Below, in pieces: positions 53,207 through 64,000 of a stretch of 64,000 bases of DNA. The notes beneath the pieces are model-generated. The model was given only the letters and a program-made list of their open reading frames with translations, searched no databases and was not told where the DNA came from. This stretch comes from Isoetes taiwanensis. Lineage: Eukaryota; Streptophyta; Lycopodiopsida; Isoetales; Isoetaceae. Position 1 is the stretch's first letter. Each line of letters begins with the position of its first letter. The translations under genes were made by a program, and so were the position numbers. The stretch is taken from positions 22,714,833 through 22,778,832 of the forward strand of contig JAJEKV010000010.1 in the NCBI GenBank assembly GCA_021234155.1. Direction: 5' to 3'.

Positions 53207-56200
53207 CATTAGGGCGGATTTGGGGTCTCAAAATGGCCTCCTATCAGCCATTCCACGTCATATTTCCGCTCCTTTTTTCCGATGCCAACTAGGATACCAA
53301 ATCTCATCATTACAGATTTACTTGGAATATTCTCCCGGAATAAGGGGGATTGCGCATTCATGGCGCCATATGTATTTAATTCTGTTGGTTGTCAGACAGG
53401 CTGATGCAACATGTGGCGCTTCTAAAAAGCCACTTGCATTATAGCATACTGGCAACTTATGACGGTGTCTCTTGCTTTGTCAGATACCAAGCGTGCGTGT
53501 CACCGATTCTTGCGCTATTTTCATTTAGAGGCCATGGCCATACAAGCTTCCCGCCTTCCACATTTCAAAATTTGAATGTGTAGGTTGAAGCTTTGTATCA
53601 GACTTTCATTTCGAGGGCTATTTTCATTTCGCTATATGGGTGGTTCACATGGAGAAGTTTAGGCTCTCCGCTGAGTTCTGGTGGAGTCGGCACTGATTAA
53701 AAAATTCAGCGCTGCATCAGCTACGCAAGTTGGATCTTGCAAGGGCTGATTTTCCAAAACGGAGCTGAATTTTTTTGCCTCTGCCCAAGTTCAGCAGGTT
53801 TTAAGCCAGCGCCAACCAGATTAGTCCCATGTGAACCCAGCATTAACCGGGATCTTTACTTCATCCCAATACAGGCTTCCCGCCCCCTACAATTCGAAAT
53901 TTGAATTTGCTTAATGTATAAAAGCATGGATTGTAGGAGAATGGACTTTTCGATTTCCATATGCACGTTGCAAATTTCAAAAACGAGGTTAGTACGGACG
54001 TTCGGCTCACACGAAGCGAATTATGTTGGGGCATACAAATTGTACACCTTCATTTCGCGCCGTGCGATCCACGCAGTATGGAAGCTCCAAATGATGTGTG
54101 GAACTGACTCACGAATATGCTCCAGTCTTCAATCGCAAAAAAAGAGGTCTAAAAAATAAGAACTAAGACCTCGACGTGTTGTGTCTTGCAGGCTCAAAAA
54201 GTGTCGACATCTGGGCGGATGGCAGTTTATATCCATTGGATCCGTTGATTGGCAAGAAACCGTCATTTCAGGACGTTTCAAGTTTAGTCCGATTTTGTGG
54301 TGACGGTAACTCTGGCCTCCTAGGATATTGTGAGAGATTGAGAGAGGATGAAGGCATTCGGAATCGAATACAGTTCATTGAGATGAGCTGCTTCCGATAA
54401 GGAAGGGGAAATGTCTATGAAGATGCTAATAAATGACATTATACTTTGCAATGCGAAGGGTTTATACATTCTTCAAGTACAAAGGTTATGGTGTTTGTGT
54501 TTAGATACCTCTAATACAAGAAGTCTTTGACTACTTTTAACAATAGATTCCTTTAAAAATCTATTGCTATTTAAATTATAGCAAAAATGAGTCTTGAAAC
54601 TCTTCAAGTAGTAGAAGAACTCTTTGACTAGTTATCCATTTGATGACCATTTTTTAAGAAAATATGATATGTGACATTCTTATATGCAAATATTCATAAA
54701 ATTTATGAACATTGAAGGTCAAAGCCATCCTTATATGATCTAAAATCTTCATCTTGTGAGTAATTGCATATAAGAAATTACCGGTGTGATCCTTAGCGTA
54801 AAAAGTAAATAGAAACACAAATATTGAACTTACAACTTAAGCGTAAACAAATAGTATTTTAATAAACCAACACTTTATATACTAACACTTTACACTTTAA
54901 ATAAGATATTTCTTTCTTTTCGTTTTACTTGAAAGCTATTTTTTTTTTTTCAAGATGGATCACACCAAGTTTAATAATACATATGCAAAAAAAAAAGGGA
55001 CACACTAAATTAAGCATGGTGTGATCCACTTTCTTATTTGTTGTCAAATTAAAATTATACAAGTACTCATTCCTATTTGTATCTAAAATGCTTTACCACT
55101 CTTAAGTACATAAGTCATTATCCCTTTTCAAAGAGCATATTATTTTTCAAGAAGGATCACACCAAGCGAATAGTACATATGCAAAAAAAATGGAACACAC
55201 TAAATTAGCATCGTGTGATCCACTTTCTTATTTGTTGTCAAATTAAAATTAAACACAAGTACCCCTTCTCATTTAATGCTTTACCACCCCAAGTGCATAA
55301 AGTTATTAGTCCTTTTCAAAGAGCATATCTTTTTTTAAGAAGGATCACATCAAGCATCCTATTTGCATCTAAAATACTTTACCAACTCTAGTAGTACATA
55401 AAGTTATTAGCCCTTTGCAAAAAGCAAACACTTTATCAATAAATGAGCACGTCACATATCCACACTTAACTTCAAATAAGACACATATATATTTCTTTTA
55501 TTAAAAGATAATCAAAGTAATTTTACTATAGGAAGTCATCTTTTTCCAAAAAGATCACACCAAAGCTTAATTTTGTATAAGCTAAAATGTTGGAATATAC
55601 TAAATTAGCATGGTGTGATCCACTTTCTTGTTTGTTGTCAATAGATAATAACACCAAGTCCCTCATCAATAGTTTCCCATTTGCATATAAAATATGTATC
55701 ATTCCAAGTTATATTATGTTTTATGAACTAAACTTTTTCAAAGAGGGTCCCAAAGCAAAATACAAATACTTAATCAATAAGCCAACACTTTACCAACAAC
55801 CAAAGCTTTATTAAATAAGATTTTTATGTTATTTTATCAAACCTAACAATGTTTCCATATGTGACACTTTGAGTTAACTGATCCAAAGGCTCATGAAAGT
55901 GACATTTTATACAATATGTCTTTGGAGCTTTTGTGTCGTGGCATTAGTAAACACCTCTAATGGAGCAAATATCTTGTAACTCATTTTTTCAACAACCCTG
56001 GATGCACGTCTTATCAAACATTTCTTCATTGCAAGGACACCATTCTCATAACTTTGAGGCTTGCATAATTCGCTTAAATGAGGTCATGGGACGACTTTCA
56101 AGCTCGGCTCCCACAACTTTACAACGTAAAACTAGATGCCCATTGCCCTGAATGTATATCTTGGAAAAGCATGTCTCTTATGTCCATATGTTAGACAACA

Positions 56201-57286
56201 ACGATGCTAGTAATGCTTTTCCCTAGTCTCAAATCCCCAACATCTGATAAATATAGCCCAAAGAAAAATATTTGATTCAGTGAGTGAATATAAATCAAGA
56301 AAAGGGAAGAAAAAAGAAGCAAGGATCACATGACGCGAAATCTCACTACACATTTACAAAGTGCATATGCATTTTCGCATGGTGTGATCCATGTATTATT
56401 GAGGGTGCAAATTTGCAAATATCCTCCTCTTAAAATCCCTTCCCACCCTCCCTTCCCTTTTTTTTTTGCATATACTATCCATAGCATTTATTTTGAACCC
56501 TATAGTTCTACCTATTCATTATGCGTATGAATGTCGCCCGGCCATGTAACTCCATAGTCACCCTTCGTTAAGGATAGCATTCTCACCCACAAGCCTATGG
56601 ATAGATATCCTTCCACCGTCATGCCTTTATTATTTTGTAAGTGATGAACTACTTGAAAGCAATGTAGAAGTACTAGGAGCAATGATGGATGCAATTAGAG
56701 ATCTGGTCGGTCGTTGAATTGTAAGATGAATGGCAGGGAGCAATACGATGAATGGGAAGAGCTGAAAAGTAGGAAAACTTCAGAATGAAAATTTGGGCAG
56801 TAAAAACATGGCATGTAACGTACGTTTGCTTGTCCGCACATTGCCTCGCCATTGTTGCTTAACTCTATGCTCGCTCCGCAAAAACACAGATACTATTGGA
56901 GACTTGGATTCCAAATGAAGAGCCGAAGAAGGAGAGGATGCATGCAATGGGCGCTAATGTGAACAATGGAAATCTTGGTGCCAAAATTTGATAAGGTGGT
57001 TGGTGCATGTGGGCATGTGCACGATGGGGGGAAAAGTAGCCATTATTTTGGTCCGCGATACGATTTTCGAAAAATGCAGGCCATTAATGTGGTTGCAATG
57101 AATGCACAAACATGTCCTATGAAATTTTGCCATGTGGATGCCAAGTAAGCCTGCTCCTCTTTCTACTTGCCAACTAATACTGACTTTGGAAAAAAATGCG
57201 CAAACATCATTGGTCGCGAGAAACATGACGTGGAATTCTGGCATCCAAGATATGGGCCATTTTCAGACCTCAAATCCGCCCTAATG
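53207..57286. mobile_element. Non-autonomous TIR element, 4,080 bp, no target duplication
   Basis: Ends are CATTAGGGCGGATTTGGGG and CTCAAATCCGCCCTAATG, inverted repeats with weaker similarity inward (TTCCACGTCAT on both sides). Comparison with the intact LTR shows the junction TTGCTAG/GCATAG with no bases duplicated. No transposase is visible. Contents: AT-rich DNA, a set of about 200-bp repeats (54940-55720), and a 74-codon frame at 54176-54400 of unknown nature that follows TTGCAG. It cannot be assigned to hAT, Mutator, CACTA, Harbinger or Tc1/mariner, which all duplicate their target. Confidence 0.72.
54940..55720. repeat. Tandem repeat of ~200 bp with GGATCACACCA hairpins
   Basis: Four diverged units start near 54946, 55147, 55338 and 55546. 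Each full unit has GGATCACACCAAG, a spacer of about 60 bases, and TGGTGTGATCCACTTTCTT, an inverted pair able to form a hairpin. A related pair occurs again at 56325-56395. Confidence 0.7.
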
Positions 57287-57327
57287 GCATAGATTCAAGG
57301 TTAACATTTTCTTCATATACTCATCAG

Positions 57328-57340
57328 TGGTATCAGAGCT
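57328..57340 (+). other. Copia primer binding site
   Basis: TGGTATCAGAGCT begins one base after the LTR end. It matches the complement of the plant initiator methionine tRNA 3' end, the usual Copia primer. An identical site follows the central LTR at 62702. Confidence 0.85.
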
Positions 57341-57346
57341 ATCAAT

Positions 57347-58093
57347 ATGTCTAGCAGATTTGGTGCATCATTATTGAATACTGTGGATGTATACAAAGGA
57401 GGTCCAGGTTTCCAAGTCTGGAAAGACGCCATTGCACATATATTAGAAGTGGAGGACCTTTGGGAGCTGGTAGATCCAGCAGGAACAGTAGGTACAGGAG
57501 TACTTACAAGGACTGGTTCATCTAGTTCTGTTGTTGGAGCAGCAGGGAAGGCTGCAACAGGGACTGAAGCTTCAGGAGATGCAGGAGCAAGTGCTAAAGC
57601 ATCTGGAGCTGGAGGAAAATCACTGCTGGCCAAAACAAGGGAAGCACAAGGCATTATAACATGCAAGGTCAGTCCAACTATACGTTTGAAATTAAGATCA
57701 TTAAGTCCTAGAGAAATGTGGAAGTTTTTGCTTAAACACTATGAGGAAAAGACATCCTCACAAATTGACCTGCTTGAGAATGAATTAAGGGGTTTAAAAC
57801 TTAAAGAGGAAGAGGATGTAACAGAATTCTTCAATAAGTTTGATAATCTTATTGCTGACCTAAATGGAGCAGGAGTTATCATTTCTGAAAGAAGTCAGAT
57901 GTTGCAAATATCTAGGGCAATTGGTGAAAATGAGACATTGGCCTTATTTATAAGAAACTCATGCAAATCAAGAGAAGAGGCAGCAAATATATTAAGAACT
58001 GAGTGGGAGCAGAAGAAAATATTAAGGCAAAATCAATCTGATGAAACTCCTGAAATTCTATTACTTAAGAGAAAAGATAGTGATATGTTATAA
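57347..58093 (+). CDS. Copia Gag
   Basis: Intact frame of 248 codons from the ATG six bases after the primer site. It shows the Copia-type Gag pattern: YKGGPGFQVWKDAIAHIL near the start, a low-complexity Ala/Gly/Ser stretch (about 50-90), and a helical UBN2-like region (KFLLKHYEEKTSSQIDLLEN, LKLKEEEDVTEFFNKFDNLI). The frame ends before the zinc knuckles, which are in the next frame from 58041. The second element downstream has the same break, so this is not a private mutation of this copy. Confidence 0.85.
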   Translation: MSSRFGASLLNTVDVYKGGPGFQVWKDAIAHILEVEDLWELVDPAGTVGTGVLTRTGSSSSVVGAAGKAATGTEASGDAGASAKASGAGGKSLLAKTREAQGIITCKVSPTIRLKLRSLSPREMWKFLLKHYEEKTSSQIDLLENELRGLKLKEEEDVTEFFNKFDNLIADLNGAGVIISERSQMLQISRAIGENETLALFIRNSCKSREEAANILRTEWEQKKILRQNQSDETPEILLLKRKDSDML

Positions 58094-58985
58094 TTGCCAT
58101 GAGAAAGGTCATTACAAAAATGAATGCCCTAAATTAAAAAGGGAATTCAACTGCTATACATGTGGTGGCAGAGGACATGTAGCTTCAAAATGTCCTACAC
58201 CTAAAAATTATGGCAGATCTGCAAGAGGTAGAGGTGAAGCTAGACCTGCAAGAGGTGGCAGAGGACGTGGCACAGAAAAGGCCTATGTGGCTAGGGAACA
58301 AGAAGACAAGACAAATGAAGAAGATGAGGATGAGGTATCTCATGAATTTGCAATTGTTAATGAGAGTATGTCAACTAACATTTCTGATCATTTGATAGTT
58401 GATAATGGAGCTGAAAGATCAATAGTACAAAACATTGACCTTTTGAAGAATATAACCAATGCAAGTTCAAGGAAGATTCAAGTGGGAAATGGAGCTCTTC
58501 AAGAGGTTCAAGGAAAAGGGTTATTGCAGTTAACAGATTTGGATGGAAATGTTATAAACATTCAGAATGTTTTATGTGTGCCTGGAATTATCAAAAACCT
58601 AATATCAGTTAGTCAGTTGTGTGATTTGGGATATAAAGTTGTATTTGTTGCTGATCAGTGCAATATTATGATGAATAATGAAATAAAGTTTTATGGTAAA
58701 CGTGTGGGAAACTTGTATGGATTGGAAAATACTATTCATCATTCAATTAATGCAGTTCAGGAAATTGGCTTAGATACTTGGCATAATAGGCTTGCCCATA
58801 CCAATTATAAAAAGTTAGAATGTCTACACAAGCAAGGTCATATAAGCTTGGAAAATGCAAACAGACAAGATCTCATATGTGAGGGGTGTGCTTTGGGTAA
58901 ACTAAGCAGGTTGCCTTTTCATAAAAGGAAAACTAGAGCACAACAAAAGCTTGAGCTGATACATTCAGATTTATGTGGCCCCTAA
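58041..58985 (+). pseudogene. Copia zinc knuckles, protease and pre-integrase
   Basis: Two CX2CX4HX4C knuckles (CYNCHEKGHYKNEC at 16-29 and CYTCGGRGHVASKC at 38-51) precede an Arg/Gly tract and a protease whose active site reads LIVDNGAE (121-124), where the family has DSG or DTG. The second element reads DSGA, so Asn is a mutation here. The pre-integrase H-x-H and C-x-x-C motif follows (TWHNRLAH, CEGCALGK). The frame stops at a TAA right after SDLCGP, at the beginning of the integrase core. Confidence 0.85.
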
Positions 58986-59960
58986 ATGTCAAAAAGCGGG
59001 ACAAATAAGTACTTTATAACCTTCACAGATGATTATAGCAGAATGTGTACCACATATTGTTTAATCAGGAAGTCACAAGCAATAAATGCATTCAAGCAGT
59101 TGCAGAAAAGGAACGAGAAACAGGTGTCAAAGTGAAATGTATCAGATCAGATAGAGGAGGAGAATACCTTTCAGGTCAATTCAAATCTTTTTGCATATCA
59201 CATGGAATCAAAAGAGAATTAACCCTGCAGACACTCACCTCAATGAGAATGGAGTTTCGAAAAGAAAGAATAGAACCTTATTGGATCTTTGTTAGATCAA
59301 TGTTAAAGGAAAGTGGGTTGCCAAACTACCTATGGGAAGAAGCACTTTATACTTTATTTTTGAAATTCGAGAACATCTTTGCCATCAAGAAGCCTACAAG
59401 GAAATATCCCTATGCAATTATGGAATCCGGAAATAAGTTAAACTATGAAAAGTTTAAAGTATATGGATGTATGGTCTATGTACACGCCATCTCAATTAAG
59501 GAAAAAGTTGGATAACAGGCCAGAAAAAGGTTTTTTGGTAGGATATGACAAAGAATCTAAAGGATACAGAGTCTACTTACCCGAGACCAAGGAAATCAAA
59601 TTAGTAGGGATGTATTATTTAATGAAGAAGTGTTGTACAAACATAAATTCAAGAAAGGCATCAAGTTTCAACCAGATAAACCTGAACAAATTCCCAAAGT
59701 GGAATTTGAAGAAGAAGATAATGAGGAACTAGAAATGCCAGAAATACCAAAGGAGGCAAATGAGCTGAACAACCTATACCCAAGACCTTCCAGATCAAGA
59801 ACAAGCAAGTGCTGAACCTACCAAGGAATATCAAGAAAAAAAGAAAAGAAAAACTCAGGCAGAAAGACTTGTTGAAGAAGCTAAACTGGAAGATCAAGCT
59901 TATGGCAGAAATGAAAGGGGAAGAAGTAGAAGGATTGAAGCAAAGACAGTTGAACATGAA
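58986..59960 (+). pseudogene. Copia integrase core (multiply broken)
   Basis: Pieces in several frames: TFTDDYSR (about 59020), KCIRSDRGGEYLSG (about 59135-59180), then YPYAIMESG and the GFLVGYDKESKGYRVYLP segment (59530-59580) typical of the Copia integrase C-terminus. Stops and frame changes near 59040, 59230 and 59450 disable it. Confidence 0.8.
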
Positions 59961-61540
59961 TATATTATGGCAATATTAGAAGATGAGATAATTCCTCAAA
60001 GTTATGAGGATGTACAAGAAAGCATTGAAAGAGATAAGTGGATAGCAGCTATGAATGATGAACTAAAATCGTTTGAAGACACAAACATATGAACTTGTGA
60101 AATCAGATGATAAGCATAATATTATTGGCAGCAAATGGTTATTCAGAATTAAACTAAATCCAGATGGGACAAAGAAATATAAAGCTAGATTGGTGGCACA
60201 GGGTTATACTCAGAAAAAGGGAAGAGATTATGATGAAACATATTCTCCTCTGGTCAAATTGACAAGCATCAGAATATTGTTGGCCATGGCAAATGCAATG
60301 AAATTGGAAATACATCACATGGATGTCAAGACAGCATTCTTAAATGCAACTCTGGAAGAAGAAGCATTTTTGAGGCAACCTCCAGGCTATGAACAAGGCA
60401 AGAACATGATCTGGAAATTAAATAAAGCAATGTATGGATTGAAGCAGTCACCAAGAGAATGGTATCTTTGCATAAATCAATTTTTGCAAGAACAAGGCTT
60501 TAACAAGCTACATAATGATGGTAATCTCTACAGACTAGAACAAAACAAGGATTACTGTATCAGATATTGCCCTTTATGTAGATGACTGTATAATGGTGGC
60601 AACCTCACTGAACGTTTTAAACAAATGCAAAGGCATTTTAAAGTCCAGGTTTCAAATGACAGACTTAGGAGAGCTAAGGAAATTTTTGGGGATTGAGGTG
60701 GACAGAAATAAGGAAGAAAAATGGCTCAAATTGCATCAAAACAAGCATATAGAAAATATGCTTAAAAGGTTCAACTTGGTTGAGGCCAAACCTGTTAAAA
60801 TACCCATGATTCCGGACATAGGTTGGTGACACATTCAACAAGTCCTGAGATGAGGATATTACAAAGATGGAGAATGTACCCTATCGAGCTTTGATTGGCT
60901 GTTTACTTTATTTAGCAAATAGCACTCGACCTGACATTGCTTATGCTGTAAATATTCTAAGTAGGAGAAACCATGATGCTACACAGGAACATTGGGAGGT
61001 CGCAAAAGCGTGTCTTGAAGTATTTGAAGAGCACACAAAACAAAGGAATATGTTATGATTCGGAAAATCTCACTATGTCATGCTTTAGTGATGCAGATTG
61101 GGAGGTGATCTCTCCACAAGAAGATCAACATCGATATGCTATTTTCTTTGGTGGTGGAGTGATTACTTGAGGTGCAAGAAACAAACATCTATAGCCATGA
61201 GCTCAGAGAAGCGGTATGCTTTTGCATCCTCTTGTAGCTAAAGAAATTGTATGGTTGAGAAGGTTAATGGATGAACTATGTTGTGAACAAACAGGTCCCA
61301 CAATAATATGGACAGATAGCCAAAGTTGTATAGCCATAGTGAAAAACCATGTGCAACATGATAGAACCAAGCACATAGAGCTAAGTGGCAGAAAGAAAGT
61401 TAATTGAAATGCTCTACTTGGATACTAATCATCAAATTGCAGATATTTTTACCAAGGCTCTGCCTATAAACAAATTCAATGGATTTAAAGCAAAGTTGAA
61501 GGTGTTGGAAAAACCAGACATGCAGTCTTATGAGTTGAAG
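59961..61540 (+). pseudogene. Copia reverse transcriptase-RNase H (broken)
   Basis: The RT shows GSKWLFRIKLNPDG, KARLVAQGYTQKKG, HHMDVKTAFLNATLEEE and MYGLKQSPREWY (60073-60585). A frame change precedes YVDDCI at about 60575-60592. Then come RFQMTDLGELRKFLGIE and, after further shifts, YRALIGCLLYLANSTRPDIAYAV (RT/RNase H connection), CFSDADWE and WTDSQSCIAIVKN of RNase H. The last recognisable segment, DIFTKALP, is about 61445-61465. At least five frame changes. Confidence 0.85.
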
Positions 61541-61546
61541 GAGGAG

Positions 61547-62700
61547 TGATGGGAATTCACCTCATAATCCTGCAACATCTAATCTATGAGAAGCAATGGC
61601 AGTAGATTTGATTGTGCAGAAAATGATTTAAGTTGAGCACTAAGTTAGCAAAGGTTACAAATCATGAATTAAGTTGTATGAAAAGTAGAGTGCCTATGAG
61701 AAGCAGTGGCAGTAGGCCAGATGAGTTCAATCTTAATATTCCTTATTCATGATGCAGGGATCAAACATGTGTTTCCAGTTCAAGGTGCATGTTAAGAATT
61801 ATTGTGACCTAGTGTCAATATGGTTGCAAGAAGATAACTTAAAATTGGAGATATAATTCAATGGTTCAAAGGACCCGTTTGCAATGTTATGTCTGTGGGA
61901 TAATTTCGACGAAGTCATACTTCTTAAGTTATTCCTGTGGGATATATGGGTAGAAGAGCCAGAGCTCGGATTGGAAAGAATGCACCTCCCTAAACCGCCG
62001 GAATGATCTCTACATAACTGGGTAAAAGCATGTTAGGGTGTCCCTTAAAAAGTATTATTTAGTGACTAAAAAGGTACCTAAAAAGGTAGCCAGGACTGGG
62101 TACTGGGTACCTGTATAATATCTCAATATAAGGTATGTTTTAGAACTTTTTATATATATATTGATCTCCGATAGCATTATCTTTATCTTAACTTTGAATA
62201 TTACCATGTCCTTGACTTTTATTTTGGATTTTTGTATTAGTTTTAATGAAAAGAAAAATGAGAAAGTACCCAGTTCAGAAGTACCTAGTGTATGTACTTT
62301 TGCAGGTTCCAAAAGTGGTACACCCTAACATGCTTTTACCCAACTATTGAACTTGCTTGTAGCGGTGGAACGATTGAATTAAGCTGTGGAGGAGACGAGC
62401 AGACGAAGATTCTTCTGGTCAAGAATGCTACAGTGATCGGGTCAATGCCCGATGAACAGTGACTCTATTAATTTGGTTTCTTAAGGTTCAATGGTTTATT
62501 GACCCTTAAAACATTGTATTACATTCTATTGTTTGAAATAGAATGATTGCAAACTTGCACTTGATCTAGAGGAGATTAGTGACCATATTGTGGCTCTCCT
62601 CTAGACCATTAATTGCACTCTATATGCTCAAGTGTTTGTTTGAGAAATAAATCTTGCTAGGCATAGATTCAAGGTTAACATTTTCTTCATATACTCATCA
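61547..62700 (+). repeat. Central Copia LTR shared by two elements
   Basis: Serves as right LTR of element 1 and left LTR of element 2: the polypurine tract lies before it and a primer site directly after it. It contains the MITE at 62020-62341. Sequence is nearly identical to the left LTR. Confidence 0.9.
62020..62341. mobile_element. 322-bp MITE in the central LTR
   Basis: Inverted termini GGGTAAAAGCATGTTAGGGTG and CACCCTAACATGCTTTTACCC are perfect. The uninterrupted LTR at 52888-52910 shows the empty site, and AACT is present on both sides (62016-62019, 62342-62345), a 4-bp duplication. Subterminal motifs GGTACC/GTACC repeat inside. Confidence 0.85.
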
Positions 62701-64000
62701 GTGGTATCAGAGCTATCAATATGTCTAGCAGATTTGGTGCATCATTATTGAATACTGTGGATGTATACAAAGGAGGTCCATAGGTTTCCAAGTCTGGAAA
62801 GACGCCATTGCACATATATTAGAAGTGGAGGACCTTTGGGAGCTGGTAGATCCAAAGAGAACAGTGAGGGTACGAGGAGTACTTACAAGGACCCGGTTCA
62901 TCTAGTTCTCGTTGTTGGAGCAAAGCGGGGAAGGCCGCAAATGTGTGCTCAAAGCTTCGTGAGATGCAGGAGCAAGTGCTAAAGCATCTGGAGCTGGAGG
63001 AAAATCACTGCTGGCCAAAACAAGGGAAGCACAAGGCATTATAACATGCAAGGTCAGTCCAACTATACGTTTGAAATTAAGATCATTAAGTCCTAGAGAA
63101 ATGTGGAAGTTTTTGCTTAAACACTATGAGGAAAAGACATCCTCACAAATTGACCTGCTTTGAGAATGAATTAAGGGGTTTAAAACTTAAAGAGGAAGAG
63201 GATGTAACAGAATTCTTCAATAAGTTTGATAATCTTATTGCTGACCTAAATGGAGCAGGAGTTATCATTTCTGAAAGAAGTCAGATGTTGCAAATATCTA
63301 GGGCAATTGGTGAAAATGAGACATTGGCCTTATTTATAAGAAACTCATGCAAATCAAGAGAAGAGGCAAATATATTAAGAACCGAAAGGGGGAGCAGAAG
63401 AAAATATTAAGGCAAAATCAATCTGATGAAACTCCTGAAATTCTATTACTTAAGAGAAAAGATAGTGATATGTTATAATTGCCATGAGAAAGGTCATTAC
63501 AAAAATGAATGCCCTAAATTAAAAAGGGAATTCAACTGCTATACATGTGGTGGCAGAGGACATGTAGCTTCAAAATGTCCTACACCTAAAAATTATGGCA
63601 GATCTGCAAGAGGTAGAGGTGAAGCTAGACCTGCAAGAGGTGGCGGCAGGGGACGTGGCACGTAAAAAAGGCCCTATGTGGCTAGGGAACAAGAAGACAA
63701 GACAAATGAAGAAGATGAGGATGAGGTATCTCATGAATTTGCAATTGTTAATGAGAGTATGTCAACTAACATTTCATCATTTGATAGTTGATAGTGGAGC
63801 TGAAAGATCAATAGTACAAAACATTGACCTTTTGAAGAATATAACCAATGCAAGTTCAAGGAAGATTCAAGTGGGAAATGGAGCTCTTCAAGAGGTTCAA
63901 GGAAAAGGGTTATTGCAGTTAACAGATTTGGATGGAAATGTTATAAACATTCAGAATGTTTTATGTGTGCCTGGAATTATCAAAAACCTAATATCAGTTA
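62701..64000 (+). mobile_element. Copia element 2, internal region, cut by window end
   Basis: Primer site at 62702, then Gag with several small indels relative to element 1 (near 62780, 62865-62960, 63160 and 63370). Zinc knuckles lie in the frame 63426-63665, followed by the protease with an intact DSGA (about 63790-63801). The sequence runs past the end of the window in the protease to pre-integrase region. Confidence 0.88.

Larger units (their letters stand above)
52419..57326 (+). repeat. Left LTR of Copia 1, interrupted
   Basis: 52419-53206 matches 61547-62660 (minus its MITE) almost base for base, including length (788). The remaining 40 bases of the LTR are at 57287-57326, after the inserted TIR element. 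Confidence 0.9.
52419..62700 (+). mobile_element. Ty1/Copia LTR retrotransposon 1 (with nested insertions)
   Basis: LTRs begin TGATGGGAATTCACC and end ATACTCATCA (TG...CA). The left LTR is 52419-53206 plus 57287-57326, split by a 4.08-kb TIR element. The right LTR is 61547-62700 with a 322-bp MITE. Without inserts each is 828 bp. The internal region 57327-61546 encodes Gag, protease, integrase, RT and RNase H in the Copia order. AAGGAGGAG before the right LTR (61539-61545) is the polypurine tract. Many stops and frameshifts make it defective. Confidence 0.9.

Overview
The window reads as nuclear DNA of a land plant, very rich in transposons, with one recognisable host gene. That gene is an intron-rich Rab3GAP catalytic subunit of the plant type. 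Penelope-like and DIRS-like elements together with plant L1 LINEs and Copia elements suggest a non-seed plant (fern, lycophyte or bryophyte). This is inference; no species marker is visible.

Layout. 1-1.4 kb: (TG)n microsatellite and short repeats. 1.4-8.7 kb: a decayed, intron-containing Penelope-like element (PLE copy 1) interrupted by two 5'-truncated LINEs with clear target-site duplications. 8.7-10.4 kb: mostly unassigned. 10.4-11.4 kb: a non-autonomous DIRS-like derivative reduced to its split direct repeats. 12.58-21.14 kb: a complete-length DIRS/PAT-like tyrosine-recombinase retrotransposon on the minus strand (Gag with zinc knuckle, RT-RNase H, tyrosine recombinase), bounded by split direct repeats. 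21.5-37.7 kb: a full-length but mutated L1-type LINE on the minus strand, flanked by a 17-bp duplication. Nested in its poly(A) tail is a young PLE (copy 2) organised as pseudo-LTR, internal region, pseudo-LTR. 37.7-42 kb: tandem repeats, low-complexity DNA and LINE debris. 42.5-47.0 kb: the Rab3GAP gene, 16 exons and 693 codons by my splice assignment, including two GC-AG introns, with MITEs upstream and in intron 1. 47-50.4 kb: microsatellite and a higher-order tandem repeat. 50.4-52.4 kb: a decayed LINE. 52.4-64 kb: two tandem Copia elements sharing a central LTR. The first LTR is split by a 4.08-kb terminal-inverted-repeat element that shows no target duplication, and the central LTR carries a 322-bp MITE.

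The most interesting system is the PLE. Two diverged copies share the same unusual plan: a small basic first exon beginning MGRKKG, a long intron, an unfamiliar middle domain, a second intron, and a PLE-type reverse transcriptase with no GIY-YIG endonuclease that I can see after it. The second is the pair of DIRS-like elements, autonomous and deleted, which share a cruciform-forming core at the split-repeat junction.

All boundaries were read by eye. Splice sites were chosen for reading frame, consensus and agreement with remembered family features; nothing was aligned by program.
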